Shown: positions 8,899 through 17,779 of the stretch, one piece after another | Numbering within the stretch: the stretch's first letter is position 1 | How the letters are laid out: each line of letters starts with the position of its first letter | Position numbers and translations under genes: made by a program | NCBI RefSeq assembly: GCF_016862315.1 | Contig: NZ_BOMS01000051.1 | Location: 1 to 64,000 of the forward strand | Reading direction: 5' to 3' | Length of the DNA: 64,000 nt | From: Actinoplanes palleronii | GTDB taxonomy: Bacteria > Actinomycetota > Actinomycetes > Mycobacteriales > Micromonosporaceae | The notes under the pieces: generated by a model | Databases searched by the model: none | What the model was told of the DNA's origin: nothing | What the model saw: only the letters and a program-made list of their open reading frames with translations

Positions 8899-9453
8899 GT
8901 GCGCCGTCTCCTCGCCGCCACGCTGGCCGCGGTCGCCCTTACCGGCGTCCTGGCCGGCTGCGGCGCGGAGAACTGGGCGAAGAAGTGCACCACCACGAAC
9001 GGCGTGGTGGAGTGCGACGAGGCGGACCGGCCGCAGATCGGCGACGTGACCGGCGAGCTGCTGGACGGCACGAAGTACGACATCGCCACCGACCGCGGCA
9101 AGGTCATCGTGATCAACTTCTGGGGCTCCTGGTGCGCACCGTGCCGGGCCGAGGCGCCCGACCTGGAGAAGGTCTACCAGGGCGCCAAGGACAAGAACGT
9201 GACGTTCCTGGGCATCGACTCGCGGGACGACCGGGACTCGGCGAAGGCGTTCGAGCGGGGCCGGATGACGTACCCGAGCATCTACGACTTCGACGGTGAC
9301 GTCGCGCTCCAGTTCGAGATCACCCAGACCACCACGCCGGCCACGCTGATCCTGGACCGCCAGGGCCGGATCGCGGTCGCGCTGCGGCGCTCGACCACCG
9401 CCGGTGAGCTGCAACCGCTGGTGGAACGGGTGGCCGCGGAGGTGACCGGCTGA
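8899..9453 (+). CDS. resA: ResA/TlpA-like thiol-disulfide oxidoreductase lipoprotein
   Basis: The 184-residue product has a lipoprotein signal (RRLLAATLAAVALTG, lipobox LAGC with Cys21) and a thioredoxin fold with the active site WGSWCAPCRAEAPDLEK. ResA-type proteins act on the outer membrane face and reduce the CxxCH haem-binding site of apocytochrome c, drawing electrons from CcdA. The next gene is ccdA, with an ATGA overlap, which supports the call. The start is GTG 8899. Confidence 0.92.
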   Translation: MRRLLAATLAAVALTGVLAGCGAENWAKKCTTTNGVVECDEADRPQIGDVTGELLDGTKYDIATDRGKVIVINFWGSWCAPCRAEAPDLEKVYQGAKDKNVTFLGIDSRDDRDSAKAFERGRMTYPSIYDFDGDVALQFEITQTTTPATLILDRQGRIAVALRRSTTAGELQPLVERVAAEVTG

Positions 9454-10268
9454 TGGACGACGCCTTCAAGGAGATGGCCGCCAGCGGCCCGCTGCTGCTG
9501 GCAGTCGGCGCGGCACTGATCGCCGGGCTGGTCAGCATCCTGTCGCCGTGCGTGCTGCCGCTGGTGCCGGGCTATCTCTCCTACGTCACCGGGTTGGCCG
9601 GCGCCGACCTGGAAGCGGCGATCGGCACCACCCGTCCGGAGCCGGTCGAGGCCGGCGGGGTCGCCACCACGACCCGGGTGGTGGCGGTGAAGAGCCGGGT
9701 GCTGGCCGGGAGCCTGCTCTTCGTACTCGGTTTCACCGTGGTCTTCACGCTGCTCATCACGCTGGTGTCGAACGTGGTGTTCAGCCTGAAGACCAACCAG
9801 GACACGCTCAACCTGATCCTCGGCGTGCTGATCATCGGGCTCGGCCTGGCGTACCTCGGGGTGATCCCGGGGTTGCAGCGGGAGGCCCGGTTCAGCAAGC
9901 TGCCGGCGGCCGGCCTGCTCGGGGCGCCGGTGTTCGGCGCGATCTTCGCGCTCTCCTGGACGCCGTGTGTCGGCCCCACCCTCGGCGCGGTGATCGGCCT
10001 GGCCACCACGACCGGGCAGACCGACCGCGCGGTGATCCTGGCGATCGCCTTCAGCCTGGGGCTGGGCATCCCGTTCATCCTGTTCGGGTTGTTCTTCCGC
10101 AAGCTGCTCGGCGTCTTCAAGGCGATCCGCCGCAACAGCCGCTGGGTGACCCGGATCGGCGGCGGCCTGCTGATCCTGGTCGGTGTAGCCCTGGTCAGCG
10201 GCCAGTGGGACTACTTCCTGATCTGGCTGCAGACGACGTTCGACTTCGGCGCGGGGACACTGCTGTGA
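9453..10268 (+). CDS. ccdA: Cytochrome c biogenesis membrane protein CcdA
   Basis: The 271-residue polytopic protein has the family hallmark SILSPCVLPLVPGYLSYVTG in its first membrane segment and SWTPCVGPTLGAVIGLA later. The two Cys (SPC and TPC) carry electrons from cytoplasmic thioredoxin across the membrane to ResA. About six membrane helices are apparent. Its ATG overlaps the resA stop and its TGA overlaps the resB GTG, so the set is probably translated as a unit. Confidence 0.94.
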   Translation: MDDAFKEMAASGPLLLAVGAALIAGLVSILSPCVLPLVPGYLSYVTGLAGADLEAAIGTTRPEPVEAGGVATTTRVVAVKSRVLAGSLLFVLGFTVVFTLLITLVSNVVFSLKTNQDTLNLILGVLIIGLGLAYLGVIPGLQREARFSKLPAAGLLGAPVFGAIFALSWTPCVGPTLGAVIGLATTTGQTDRAVILAIAFSLGLGIPFILFGLFFRKLLGVFKAIRRNSRWVTRIGGGLLILVGVALVSGQWDYFLIWLQTTFDFGAGTLL

Positions 10269-11899
10269 CAGTCGTCGAGGACCGTCCGGCCACCGCCGAG
10301 GCGCCGCAGCCGCGCCGGGTGAACCCGCTCTGGGCATTGCTGCGCAACTCGTGGCGGCAGCTGACCAGCATGCGTACCGCGCTGGTGCTGCTGTTCCTGC
10401 TGGCCGTCGCGGCGATCCCGGGCTCGTACTTCCCGCAGACCTCGGTGAACCGGGAGCGGGTGTCGCAGTACTACACCGCGCATCCGGACCTGGCGCCGTG
10501 GGTGGCCCGGCTGGGCGGCTTCGACGTCTTCGCGTCGGCCTGGTTCGCGGCGATCTACCTGCTGCTCTTCACGTCGCTGGTCGGCTGCGTGCTGCCCCGG
10601 CTGCGTGACCACGCGCGAGCGATGGCGTCGATGCCGCCGACCGCGCCGAAACGGCTGGAACGACTGCCGCAGCACGCTGCGGCGTCCACCCGGCCGGAGG
10701 ACCCGGCCGCCGCGGCGGCGAGCCTGGCCCGGACGCTGCGCCGCAAGCTGTTCCGGACCCGGGTGGTGCCGCTGCCGGACGGCGGGTTCTCGGTCGCGGC
10801 CGAGAAGGGCTACCTCAAGGAGACCGGCAACCTGCTGTTCCACTTCGCGCTGCTGGCCGTGCTGATCGGGGTCGGCTTCGGACACTGGTACGGCTGGCAC
10901 GGCAACCGGCTGCTGGTCACCGGCGCCGACCAGGGCTTCTGCAACACCATCACGCAGTACGACGACTCCGCGCTGGGCCCGCGCGTGGACGCCGGCGACC
11001 TGCCGAAGTTCTGCATGCGGATGACCGATTTCGAGGCCACCTACCAGAGCACCGGCCAGCCCAAGTCGTTCCTGGCCTCGGTCGAGGTCAAGGAGGGCAA
11101 CGGGACGTACCAGCCGGCCGACTTCACGGTCAACGACCCGCTCCGGCTGCACCACGCCAACGTGCACCTGATCGGCCAGGGTTACGCGCCGATCCTGCGC
11201 TACACCGACAAGTACGGCGTCAGCCAGACCAAGATCGTCCCGTTCCTGCCCACCGACGCCATGCAGACCAGCACGGGTGTCGCCCAGTTCCCGGACGTCA
11301 ACATCGATCCGAAGACGAACCAGCGCGACCCCAAGCTGCAGGTCGGCTTCGAGGGCGTCTTCCTGCCGACCGGCAGCACCGACGGCAGCGCCACGTCGAC
11401 GTTCCCGGCCGCGAACAACCCGATGCTCTACCTGGCGGCGTACCGCGGGAACCTGGGCCTGGACGTGGGCAAGGCAGGCTCGGTCTACGCCCTGGACCGC
11501 GGCCAGATCACCAACGGCGAGCTGAAGAAGGTCAGCGGCGAGCGGCCGTACGCGTTGAAGCCCGGACAGACCTGGACCCTCGACGACGGCAGCAAGCTGG
11601 AGTTCGTCGGCACCCGCCAGTTCGCCACGCTCTCCATCCGGTACGACCCGACGCAGACGACGGTGCTGGCCGGCGCGGTGCTCGGGCTGCTCGGCCTGAT
11701 GCTCTCGCTCTTCGTGCACCGGCGCCGGGTCTGGTTCCGGGTGTCCCCTGCCGAGGGTCCGGACACCGGCGGTAGCGTGATCGAAGCCGGTGGTCTGCCC
11801 CGCACCGACTATCCGGGGTTCGCGGCCGAATTCGCCGCGCTGACCCGCACCGACACCGATGGCGGGCCACCCGGACACGCCGAGGAAGGAACGCCCTGA
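10265..11899 (+). CDS. resB: Cytochrome c biogenesis protein ResB
   Basis: It starts at GTG 10265, overlapping the ccdA stop; the frame stays open further upstream but that stretch is only the shadow of ccdA. The 544-residue product begins NPLWALLRNSWRQLTSMRTA, with membrane segments near LVLLFLLAVAAIPGSYFPQ, IYLLLFTSLVGCVLP and FHFALLAVLIGVGFGHW. A large outer loop of about 250 residues follows, then a last helix (LAGAVLGLLGLMLSLFVHRRR). ResB and CcsB together form the System II haem export and cytochrome c haem lyase complex. Confidence 0.94.
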   Translation: MTVVEDRPATAEAPQPRRVNPLWALLRNSWRQLTSMRTALVLLFLLAVAAIPGSYFPQTSVNRERVSQYYTAHPDLAPWVARLGGFDVFASAWFAAIYLLLFTSLVGCVLPRLRDHARAMASMPPTAPKRLERLPQHAAASTRPEDPAAAAASLARTLRRKLFRTRVVPLPDGGFSVAAEKGYLKETGNLLFHFALLAVLIGVGFGHWYGWHGNRLLVTGADQGFCNTITQYDDSALGPRVDAGDLPKFCMRMTDFEATYQSTGQPKSFLASVEVKEGNGTYQPADFTVNDPLRLHHANVHLIGQGYAPILRYTDKYGVSQTKIVPFLPTDAMQTSTGVAQFPDVNIDPKTNQRDPKLQVGFEGVFLPTGSTDGSATSTFPAANNPMLYLAAYRGNLGLDVGKAGSVYALDRGQITNGELKKVSGERPYALKPGQTWTLDDGSKLEFVGTRQFATLSIRYDPTQTTVLAGAVLGLLGLMLSLFVHRRRVWFRVSPAEGPDTGGSVIEAGGLPRTDYPGFAAEFAALTRTDTDGGPPGHAEEGTP

Positions 11900-12882
11900 T
11901 GGCGAATCTGTCCGACCAGCTCATGGCCCTGGCCGTGCTGACCTACCTGGCCGCCATGGTCTGTTACGCGGGTGAGTACGCGTTCGGCCGCCGCAGCCGG
12001 ATCGGCAAGGCGGCGAACCGCCCGGCCCGGCAGCTCGTCGGCGCCGGCGCGCCGGTGGACGCCGAGGTCCCGGCCGACCCTGTGGTGACCGAGCCGGCCG
12101 CCCCGGAGAAGCCGGGCCGCGGCGAGTGGGCCGGCCGCATCGCGGTGGCACTCAACGTCGTCGCGCTGGCCCTGCACCTGGGCACCCTGGTCACCCGCGG
12201 CATCGCCGCCGACCGGATGCCCTGGGGCAACATGTACGAGTACATCGCCTCGGCCGCCTTCGTCGGCTCGGCGGTGTTCATGGGTGTGCTGCTGCGCCGC
12301 CCGGCCCTGCGGCACCTCGGCCTGTTCTCCTCGCTGGCGCTGGTGATGCTGCTCGGCGCGGCCGCGCTGGTCGCCTACACGCCGGTCGGCCCGCTGGTGC
12401 CGGCGCTGCACTCGTACTGGTTCATCGTGCACGTCTCGACGATCATCATCTCGTCCGGCATCTTCCTGATCGGCGCGGTCCCGGCCGCCATGTTCCTGAT
12501 CAAGAACGGCTACGACCAGGGCAAGCGCAGCTTCCCCTACACGCTGGGCAAGCGGGTGCCGACGCCGGCCGCGGCGCTCGAGCGGCTGACGTTCCGGCTG
12601 CACGCGTTCGCGTTCCCGCTGTTCACGTTCGGTGCCCTGATCGCCGGGCCGCTGTGGGCCGAGGCGTCCTGGGGCCGGTACTGGGGCTGGGACCCCAAGG
12701 AGGTCTGGGCGTTCATCTCCTGGGTCGTCTACGCGGCCTACCTGCACGCCCGGGCCACCCCGAGCGTCAAGCGGACCGCCGCGACCTGGATCGCGCTGCT
12801 CGGCTTCGTGACGATGCTGATGAACCTGTTCGGCGTCAACCTGTTCTTCGAAGGGCTGCACAGCTACGCCAACGCCGGCTGA
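11899..12882 (+). CDS. ccsB: Cytochrome c biogenesis protein CcsB (CcsA/ResC type haem lyase subunit)
   Basis: The 327-residue membrane protein contains the WWD haem-handling domain (WGRYWGWDPKEVWAFISWV) and the flanking His-bearing segments (LHSYWFIVHVSTIIISSGIFL, VYAAYLHARA). It presents haem at the outer membrane face for attachment to apocytochrome c. Its ATG overlaps the resB stop. It ends the hemL-phosphatase-resA-ccdA-resB-ccsB run; the next gene is convergent and only 3 bp away. Confidence 0.94.
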   Translation: MANLSDQLMALAVLTYLAAMVCYAGEYAFGRRSRIGKAANRPARQLVGAGAPVDAEVPADPVVTEPAAPEKPGRGEWAGRIAVALNVVALALHLGTLVTRGIAADRMPWGNMYEYIASAAFVGSAVFMGVLLRRPALRHLGLFSSLALVMLLGAAALVAYTPVGPLVPALHSYWFIVHVSTIIISSGIFLIGAVPAAMFLIKNGYDQGKRSFPYTLGKRVPTPAAALERLTFRLHAFAFPLFTFGALIAGPLWAEASWGRYWGWDPKEVWAFISWVVYAAYLHARATPSVKRTAATWIALLGFVTMLMNLFGVNLFFEGLHSYANAG

Positions 12883-12885
12883 GGA

Positions 12886-13758
12886 TCACGACGTGCAGTC
12901 GCCCGCGCTCCACGTGTCGTAGCGGGTGGTCCAGTCGAGGCAGAAGCCGCCGCTGCGCTGCTGCTGCCCCGGGGCCACCCCGGTCAGCGTCGGCACGTCC
13001 TCGCGCCAGAACCGGGCCGGGCCGCCGCCGGGCGGGCGCAGCTGGACGTTGTCCACCTTCACCGGCGGCACGTCGATCCGGCCCGGGCTCTTCGCGTCCG
13101 CGTGCACCTCGACGTACTGCTCGACGAACGCGGAGCCGCCGATCGGCAGCTTCTGCGCGGTGAGCAGGTTCCACCGGTTGTTCCACCACAGCCAGGCCTG
13201 CCAGACCCCGTCGGCGTCGGTGTGCAGGTCCAGCCAGACCGTGTCACCGGCCTTGATCGGGTACTGGTCGTAGAACTGCCAGGACTTGGTGTTCGTGTTG
13301 TAGGTGTAGATGTGCGGGCGCGCGGCCAGTTCCCAGCCGTTCTGCGCCCAGCCGGCCTCGAGCCACGCGATGTTCCCCTTGCCCATGTCCCGTTTCACCA
13401 TGAACCGGCTGGCGACGAAGTCGTACGTGCCGTTCCGGATCGCGCCGTCCACCACGCCGAGCCGGCCGGAGACGCCGCTCCACTCGCCGGCTGTCCCGGC
13501 GCCGAGGTGGTGGTAGCCGCTCGGGGTGAGGCCGGGGGGCTTCACTTGTCGTACCGAAGACTCGAGGACCGCGGCCCGGCACGCACCTGGAGCGGACCGC
13601 GATGCCCGGACCGAGGGTGGCCGGCTGGAAGCCGGACCTGGAACACCGCAGACCGGAAGCCGATCAGGCCGTGCCGAGACCGCCGGGGCGGCTATCGCGC
13701 CGACGGCCAGCAACCCGATCAGGGCGCACCACCGTGCCATGCTCCGCCGCTTCACCAT
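12886..13758 (-). CDS. Secreted protein of unknown function
   Basis: This is a 290-residue product with a signal peptide (KRRSMARWCALIGLLAVGAIAAPAVSA). ATG 13758 is given as start; the in-frame ATG 13740 is also possible and has GGAG just upstream. The mature part is rich in Trp and Tyr, with likely beta strands (RNGTYDFVASRFMVKRD, AWLEAGWAQNGWELAARPHIY, DTVWLDLHTDADGVWQAWLWW) that look like a jelly-roll or other beta-sandwich, and a Cys pair at the C-terminus (GGFCLDW, SAGDCTS). I do not recognise a family. It is convergent with ccsB and divergent from the ubiD gene. Confidence 0.75.
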   Translation of the reverse strand: MVKRRSMARWCALIGLLAVGAIAAPAVSARPDRLPVCGVPGPASSRPPSVRASRSAPGACRAAVLESSVRQVKPPGLTPSGYHHLGAGTAGEWSGVSGRLGVVDGAIRNGTYDFVASRFMVKRDMGKGNIAWLEAGWAQNGWELAARPHIYTYNTNTKSWQFYDQYPIKAGDTVWLDLHTDADGVWQAWLWWNNRWNLLTAQKLPIGGSAFVEQYVEVHADAKSPGRIDVPPVKVDNVQLRPPGGGPARFWREDVPTLTGVAPGQQQRSGGFCLDWTTRYDTWSAGDCTS

Positions 13759-13836
13759 CTGGTCAACGTGAGGCGCGGATCAAACGTGACGGACCTGGGC
13801 TCGAGGAGGGGCCGGGCCGGTGCCAGACTGTGGGTC

Positions 13837-15297
13837 ATGGCGTCCCGTGGGTTTCCCTATGCCGATCTGCAGAGCTTTCTCGCCGCCCTGGAATCCGCCG
13901 GTGAGCTGCGCCGGGTCACCGTGCCGGTGGATCCGACGCTGGAGATCAGCGAGGTGGTGACCCGCACGGTCCGCGCCGGTGGCCCGGCGCTGCTCTTCGA
14001 GAATCCGACGCGCGGCGAGATGCCCGTGGCGATCAACCTGTTCGGCACCGAGAAGCGGATGGCGATGGCGCTCGGCGTCGAGTCGCTCGACGAGATCGGC
14101 AACCGGATCGGCGCGCTGGCCAAGCCGGAGCTGCCGGTCGGCTGGTCCGGGATCCGCGAGGGCATCGCCAAGGTGCTGCAGCTCAAGTCGGTGCCGCCGA
14201 AGAAGGTGAAGGTCGCGCCGGTCCAGGAGATCGTGCTCAAGGGCGACCAGGTGGACCTGGGCCGGCTGCCCGGCCTGCAGGTCTGGCCCGGCGACGGCGG
14301 CATCTTCCACAACTTCGGGCTGACGCACACCAAGCACCCGGAGACCGGCAAGCGCAACCTCGGGCTCTACCGGCTGCAGCAGCACTCGAAGAACACGCTC
14401 GGCATGCACTGGCAGATCCACAAGGACTCCACCGCGCACCACGCGGTCGCCGAGCGGCTCGGGCAGCGCCTGCCGGTGGCGATCGCGATCGGCGCCGACC
14501 CGGTGGTCTGCTACGCGGCCAGCGCCCCGCTGCCCGGCGACATCGACGAATACCTGTTCGCCGGCTTCCTGCGCGGCGAGCGGGTCGAGATGGTCGACTG
14601 CCTGACCGTGCCGCTGCAGGTCCCGGCGAACGCCCAGGTGATCCTGGAGGGCTACCTGGAGCCCGGCGAGCGGCACCCGGAGGGACCGTTCGGCGACCAC
14701 ACCGGCTACTACACGCCGGTCGAGCCGTTCCCGGTGCTGCACATCGAGTGCATGACCATGCGCAAGGACCCGGTGTACCACTCGATCATCACGTCCCAGC
14801 CGCCGCAGGAGGACCACGGCCTGGGCAAGGCCACCGAGCGGATCTTCCTGCCGCTGGCCAAGATCCTGATCCCGGACATCGTCGACTACGACATGCCGGC
14901 CGCCGGGGTCTTTCACAACTGCCTGATCGTGTCGATCCGCAAGCGCTACCCGAAGCACGCGCAGAAGGTGATGAACGCCATCTGGGGCGCGCACCTGATG
15001 TCGCTCACCAAGCTGATCGTGGTGGTGGACGAGGACTGCAACGTGCACGACTACAACGAGGTGGCCTTCCGCGCCTTCGGCAACGTCGACTACGCGCGGG
15101 ACCTGCTGCTCACCGAGGGCCCGGTGGATCACCTGGACCACTCGTCGTACCAGCAGTTCTGGGGTGGCAAGGCGGGCGTGGACGCGACCCGCAAGCTGCC
15201 CGCGGAGGGCTATACGCGAGGCTGGCCAGAAGAGATGATCATGGCGCCGGAAGTCGTCTCCCTGGTCGACAAGCGGTGGAAGGAATACGGGCTGTGA
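13837..15297 (+). CDS. UbiD-family decarboxylase of menaquinone biosynthesis
   Basis: The 486-residue product starts at ATG 13837 (MASRGFPYADLQSFLAALE). It has the UbiD features GDHTGYYTPVEPFPVLHIEC, RIFLPLAKILIPDIVDYDMP and AVIRK-like Arg/Glu-bearing segments that bind prenylated FMN and metal. In the futalosine pathway a UbiD-type enzyme removes the carboxyl of the 1,4-dihydroxy-6-naphthoate-derived intermediate. The GTG of the UbiA gene overlaps its stop. This ubiD-ubiA-ubiX neighbourhood with mqnE nearby is the Streptomyces-type arrangement. CAGACT 7 bp before the ATG suggests a leaderless mRNA. Confidence 0.9.
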   Translation: MASRGFPYADLQSFLAALESAGELRRVTVPVDPTLEISEVVTRTVRAGGPALLFENPTRGEMPVAINLFGTEKRMAMALGVESLDEIGNRIGALAKPELPVGWSGIREGIAKVLQLKSVPPKKVKVAPVQEIVLKGDQVDLGRLPGLQVWPGDGGIFHNFGLTHTKHPETGKRNLGLYRLQQHSKNTLGMHWQIHKDSTAHHAVAERLGQRLPVAIAIGADPVVCYAASAPLPGDIDEYLFAGFLRGERVEMVDCLTVPLQVPANAQVILEGYLEPGERHPEGPFGDHTGYYTPVEPFPVLHIECMTMRKDPVYHSIITSQPPQEDHGLGKATERIFLPLAKILIPDIVDYDMPAAGVFHNCLIVSIRKRYPKHAQKVMNAIWGAHLMSLTKLIVVVDEDCNVHDYNEVAFRAFGNVDYARDLLLTEGPVDHLDHSSYQQFWGGKAGVDATRKLPAEGYTRGWPEEMIMAPEVVSLVDKRWKEYGL

Positions 15298-16181
15298 CAG
15301 CTGTCGAGGAGAAGCCCGGGAAGGTCAAGTCCTTCCTGCGGCTCGTCATGATCGAGCACTCGGTCTTCGCGCTGCCGTTCGCGTACCTCTCCGCGCTGGT
15401 CGCCATCGACCGGGACGGCACCGGGCGGCACTGGCTGGACCTGGTGCTGGTCACCGTCGCGATGGTGTCCGGGCGGACGTTCGCGATGGCCGCCAACCGG
15501 ATCCTGGACCGCAAGATCGACGCGCTGAACCCGCGTACCCAGAACCGGGAACTGGTCACCGGCGCGGTGAGCGTGCGGACCGCCTGGACCGGCGCCGCGG
15601 TCTCGCTCGTGATCCTGGTGCTCGCGGCCGGCCTGCTCAACCCGCTGTGCCTGGTCCTGTCGCCGCTCGCGGTGGTCCCGCTGGTCATTTATCCGTACGC
15701 GAAGCGGTTCACGAACTTCCCGCACTACGTGCTCGCGCTGGCACAGGCGGTCGCACCGGTCGGCGCCTGGCTGGCGATCACCGGTACGTTCAGCGGCTCC
15801 GGACCGGCCTGGGTGCTCGGCATCGCGGTCGGCCTGTGGATCGGTGGCTTCGACATCATCTACGCCTGCCAGGACGTCGAGGTGGACCGGCGGATCGGGG
15901 TGCACTCCACGCCGGCCCGGTTCGGTGTGCCGGTCGCCCTGCACATCTCCACCGTCACCCACGTGCTGACGTTCGGGTTCTTCGTCTGGTTCGGCCAGCT
16001 GGTCGGCCTCGGCTGGCTCTGGTGGATCGGGCTGGCGCTCACCGCGGGCGGCCTGATCTACCAGCACGTGGTGGTGACCCCGACCGACCTCTCCAAAGTC
16101 AACCGGGCGTTCTTCACCGCGAACGGCTTCATCGGGATCGCGCTGTTCGTCTTCGCGGTGCTCGACCTGAATCTGCTGTAA
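15294..16181 (+). CDS. mqnP: UbiA-family prenyltransferase, probable MqnP
   Basis: It starts at GTG 15294, overlapping the ubiD stop, and gives 295 residues with about eight membrane helices. The two Mg-diphosphate motifs are NRILDRKIDALNPRT (NxxxDxxxD) and DVEVDRRIGVHS (DxxxD). UbiA proteins attach a polyprenyl chain to an aromatic acid in the membrane. Coupling to UbiD and UbiX and the absence of men genes here support the MqnP role (prenylation of dihydroxynaphthoate in the futalosine route) rather than MenA. Confidence 0.9.
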   Translation: MTAVEEKPGKVKSFLRLVMIEHSVFALPFAYLSALVAIDRDGTGRHWLDLVLVTVAMVSGRTFAMAANRILDRKIDALNPRTQNRELVTGAVSVRTAWTGAAVSLVILVLAAGLLNPLCLVLSPLAVVPLVIYPYAKRFTNFPHYVLALAQAVAPVGAWLAITGTFSGSGPAWVLGIAVGLWIGGFDIIYACQDVEVDRRIGVHSTPARFGVPVALHISTVTHVLTFGFFVWFGQLVGLGWLWWIGLALTAGGLIYQHVVVTPTDLSKVNRAFFTANGFIGIALFVFAVLDLNLL

Positions 16182-16206
16182 CCCGTTCCGGCCCCGGCTC
16201 CGTCTA

Positions 16207-16719
16207 GTGATCGTGAGCGATAGAGAGGCCGAGTTCCGGGAGTTCGTGGCCGCGCAGATGGACTCGCTGCGCGGCCTCGCCTATCTCACGTGCGGCAACT
16301 GGCAGTCAGCCGAGGACGCGGTCCTCACCGTGCTGGCCCGGCTGTACGTGAAGTGGTCCCGGATCGACAACGTCGCGGGGTACGCCCGTGCCGCAGTGGT
16401 GCGGGCGGCGATCGACGAGACCCGCCGCCCGTGGTGGCGCCGCGAACGTTCAGGTGCTCACGACGTTCCGGAGCCGGTCGTGCCCGACCTGACGGGGGTG
16501 GTGCACGACCGGCTCGAACTCCGTGCCGCACTGCTCAAGGTGCCACCGCGGTACCGGGCGGTGCTGGTGCTGCGGTTCCTGGAGGGCCTGAGCGTGCAGC
16601 AGACGGCGGCCGCGCTGCAGTGCCCGGAAGGAACTGTGAAGGTCTACACGGCACGCGGCCTCGAAACGCTCCGGCGAGTCCTCGGCGTCGAACTGGAGGC
16701 GCGTCATGCAGCTGTCTGA
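16207..16719 (+). CDS. SigE-family ECF RNA polymerase sigma factor (second copy type)
   Basis: The 170-residue protein has region 2 (EFVAAQMDSLRGLAYLTCGN) and region 4 (LKVPPRYRAVLVLRFLEG, then VQQTAAALQCPEGTVKVYTARG). The start is GTG 16207, or GTG 16213 two codons on. It lies 25 bp after mqnP and overlaps the following membrane protein gene by 14 bp, which points to coupled expression. It separates the ubiD/ubiA genes from ubiX, so it may have been inserted into an older menaquinone cluster (inference). Confidence 0.88.
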   Translation: MIVSDREAEFREFVAAQMDSLRGLAYLTCGNWQSAEDAVLTVLARLYVKWSRIDNVAGYARAAVVRAAIDETRRPWWRRERSGAHDVPEPVVPDLTGVVHDRLELRAALLKVPPRYRAVLVLRFLEGLSVQQTAAALQCPEGTVKVYTARGLETLRRVLGVELEARHAAV

Positions 16720-17767
16720 CCTGCTCGAAGCGGCCCGGGCGGACGCGCCGCCCGCGCGGTACGACGTCGATCACGTGGTCCGGGCCGGCCGCCGGCTGCG
16801 ACGGCGCCGCCGGACCGCCTGGGTGGCCGGCGTGGCGCTCGCGGTGGCCGCGGTCATCGGCGTCCCGCAGTGGTTGCACGGACCGGACCGCCGCTCGGCG
16901 CCGGTGGTGCAGCCGGGCCCGGTCGTACCGTCGCTGGTGCCGTTCGACTACACCTTCACCGGCTATCGGGCCGGCCGCTTCACGGTCACCGACCCGCTGT
17001 CGCTGTCGCTGGGCTGGATGTTCGCGAAGATCACCGATGACGGGAGCAAGAAGCCGGGTTGTGCCGTCATGTGCCATCTCTCCATCGGGCTGCCCGGGGC
17101 TCCGCTGCCCGCCGGGATCACCGGGGAGCGGATTACCGCCGAGCCGATCAACGGCCGCCCGGCCTACTTCCTCGCTGACAAGGGCGGGATCCGCTATCTG
17201 ATCTGGGACTACGCCGACGGCGCCTACGCACACGTGCAGGCGCCGGTACCGCTGGCCATGACCAAGGCGGAGATGCGGCAGATCGCCGAGGGGTTCCGGC
17301 CTGGCGCCGCGCGGGCCGCACATCTGGGGTTCCGGATGACCTACGTCCCCGCCGACTATCGGCTGACCAACGTCACCACGCCGGCCGGCAGCCCGTCAGC
17401 GCGGTTCGAGGTGGCCGAGGTGGCCGAGGCCCGGATGACCGCACCGACCCGGGTGCCGCCGGAGAGCCTCCGTACGAGTCACGCGACCCTGCTCATCAGC
17501 GTCATTCCGTTCCACAAGACGGACGGTTCCGGCCCCACGACGCCGGAGTGCACCACGCCGAAGATCGACGGGCCGAGTTGCCGGATGTTCGTGGGGGACG
17601 GCCGGACCATGGTGAACGTGATGACCACGGACGCCACGACGCTGCCGGTGGCCGAGCTGCGCAGGACCCTCGAGGGCATCACCGTGCTGGACCAGGATCA
17701 GCCCGGCACCTGGCCCCGGGTGAATGACGCCATACCCGCCGCAGCCCAGTTGACCGTGAACCGGTAG
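16706..17767 (+). CDS. Membrane protein paired with the second sigma factor
   Basis: The 353-residue product overlaps the sigma factor gene by 14 bp. It has a short cytoplasmic head (LSDLLEAARADAPPARYDVD), an Arg-rich stop-transfer (RRLRRRRRTAW), one membrane segment (VAGVALAVAAVIGVP) and a large outer domain with several Cys (KPGCAVMCHL, TPECTTPKIDGPSCRMF) likely in disulfides. Layout matches the partner of the first SigE-type factor at 5069-5881, though the outer domain is unrelated by eye. An anti-sigma or signal-sensing role is inferred only from position. Confidence 0.75.
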   Translation: MQLSDLLEAARADAPPARYDVDHVVRAGRRLRRRRRTAWVAGVALAVAAVIGVPQWLHGPDRRSAPVVQPGPVVPSLVPFDYTFTGYRAGRFTVTDPLSLSLGWMFAKITDDGSKKPGCAVMCHLSIGLPGAPLPAGITGERITAEPINGRPAYFLADKGGIRYLIWDYADGAYAHVQAPVPLAMTKAEMRQIAEGFRPGAARAAHLGFRMTYVPADYRLTNVTTPAGSPSARFEVAEVAEARMTAPTRVPPESLRTSHATLLISVIPFHKTDGSGPTTPECTTPKIDGPSCRMFVGDGRTMVNVMTTDATTLPVAELRRTLEGITVLDQDQPGTWPRVNDAIPAAAQLTVNR

Positions 17768-17779
17768 CACACTGGGAGC

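Noticed and set aside
9548..10264. Long N-terminal extension of ResB
   Set aside because: It is a shadow frame of ccdA; ResB-like sequence begins at GTG 10265.
13102..13836. N-terminal extension of the UbiD frame
   Set aside because: This part of the open frame lies opposite the secreted protein gene and has no UbiD homology; the family start is ATG 13837.
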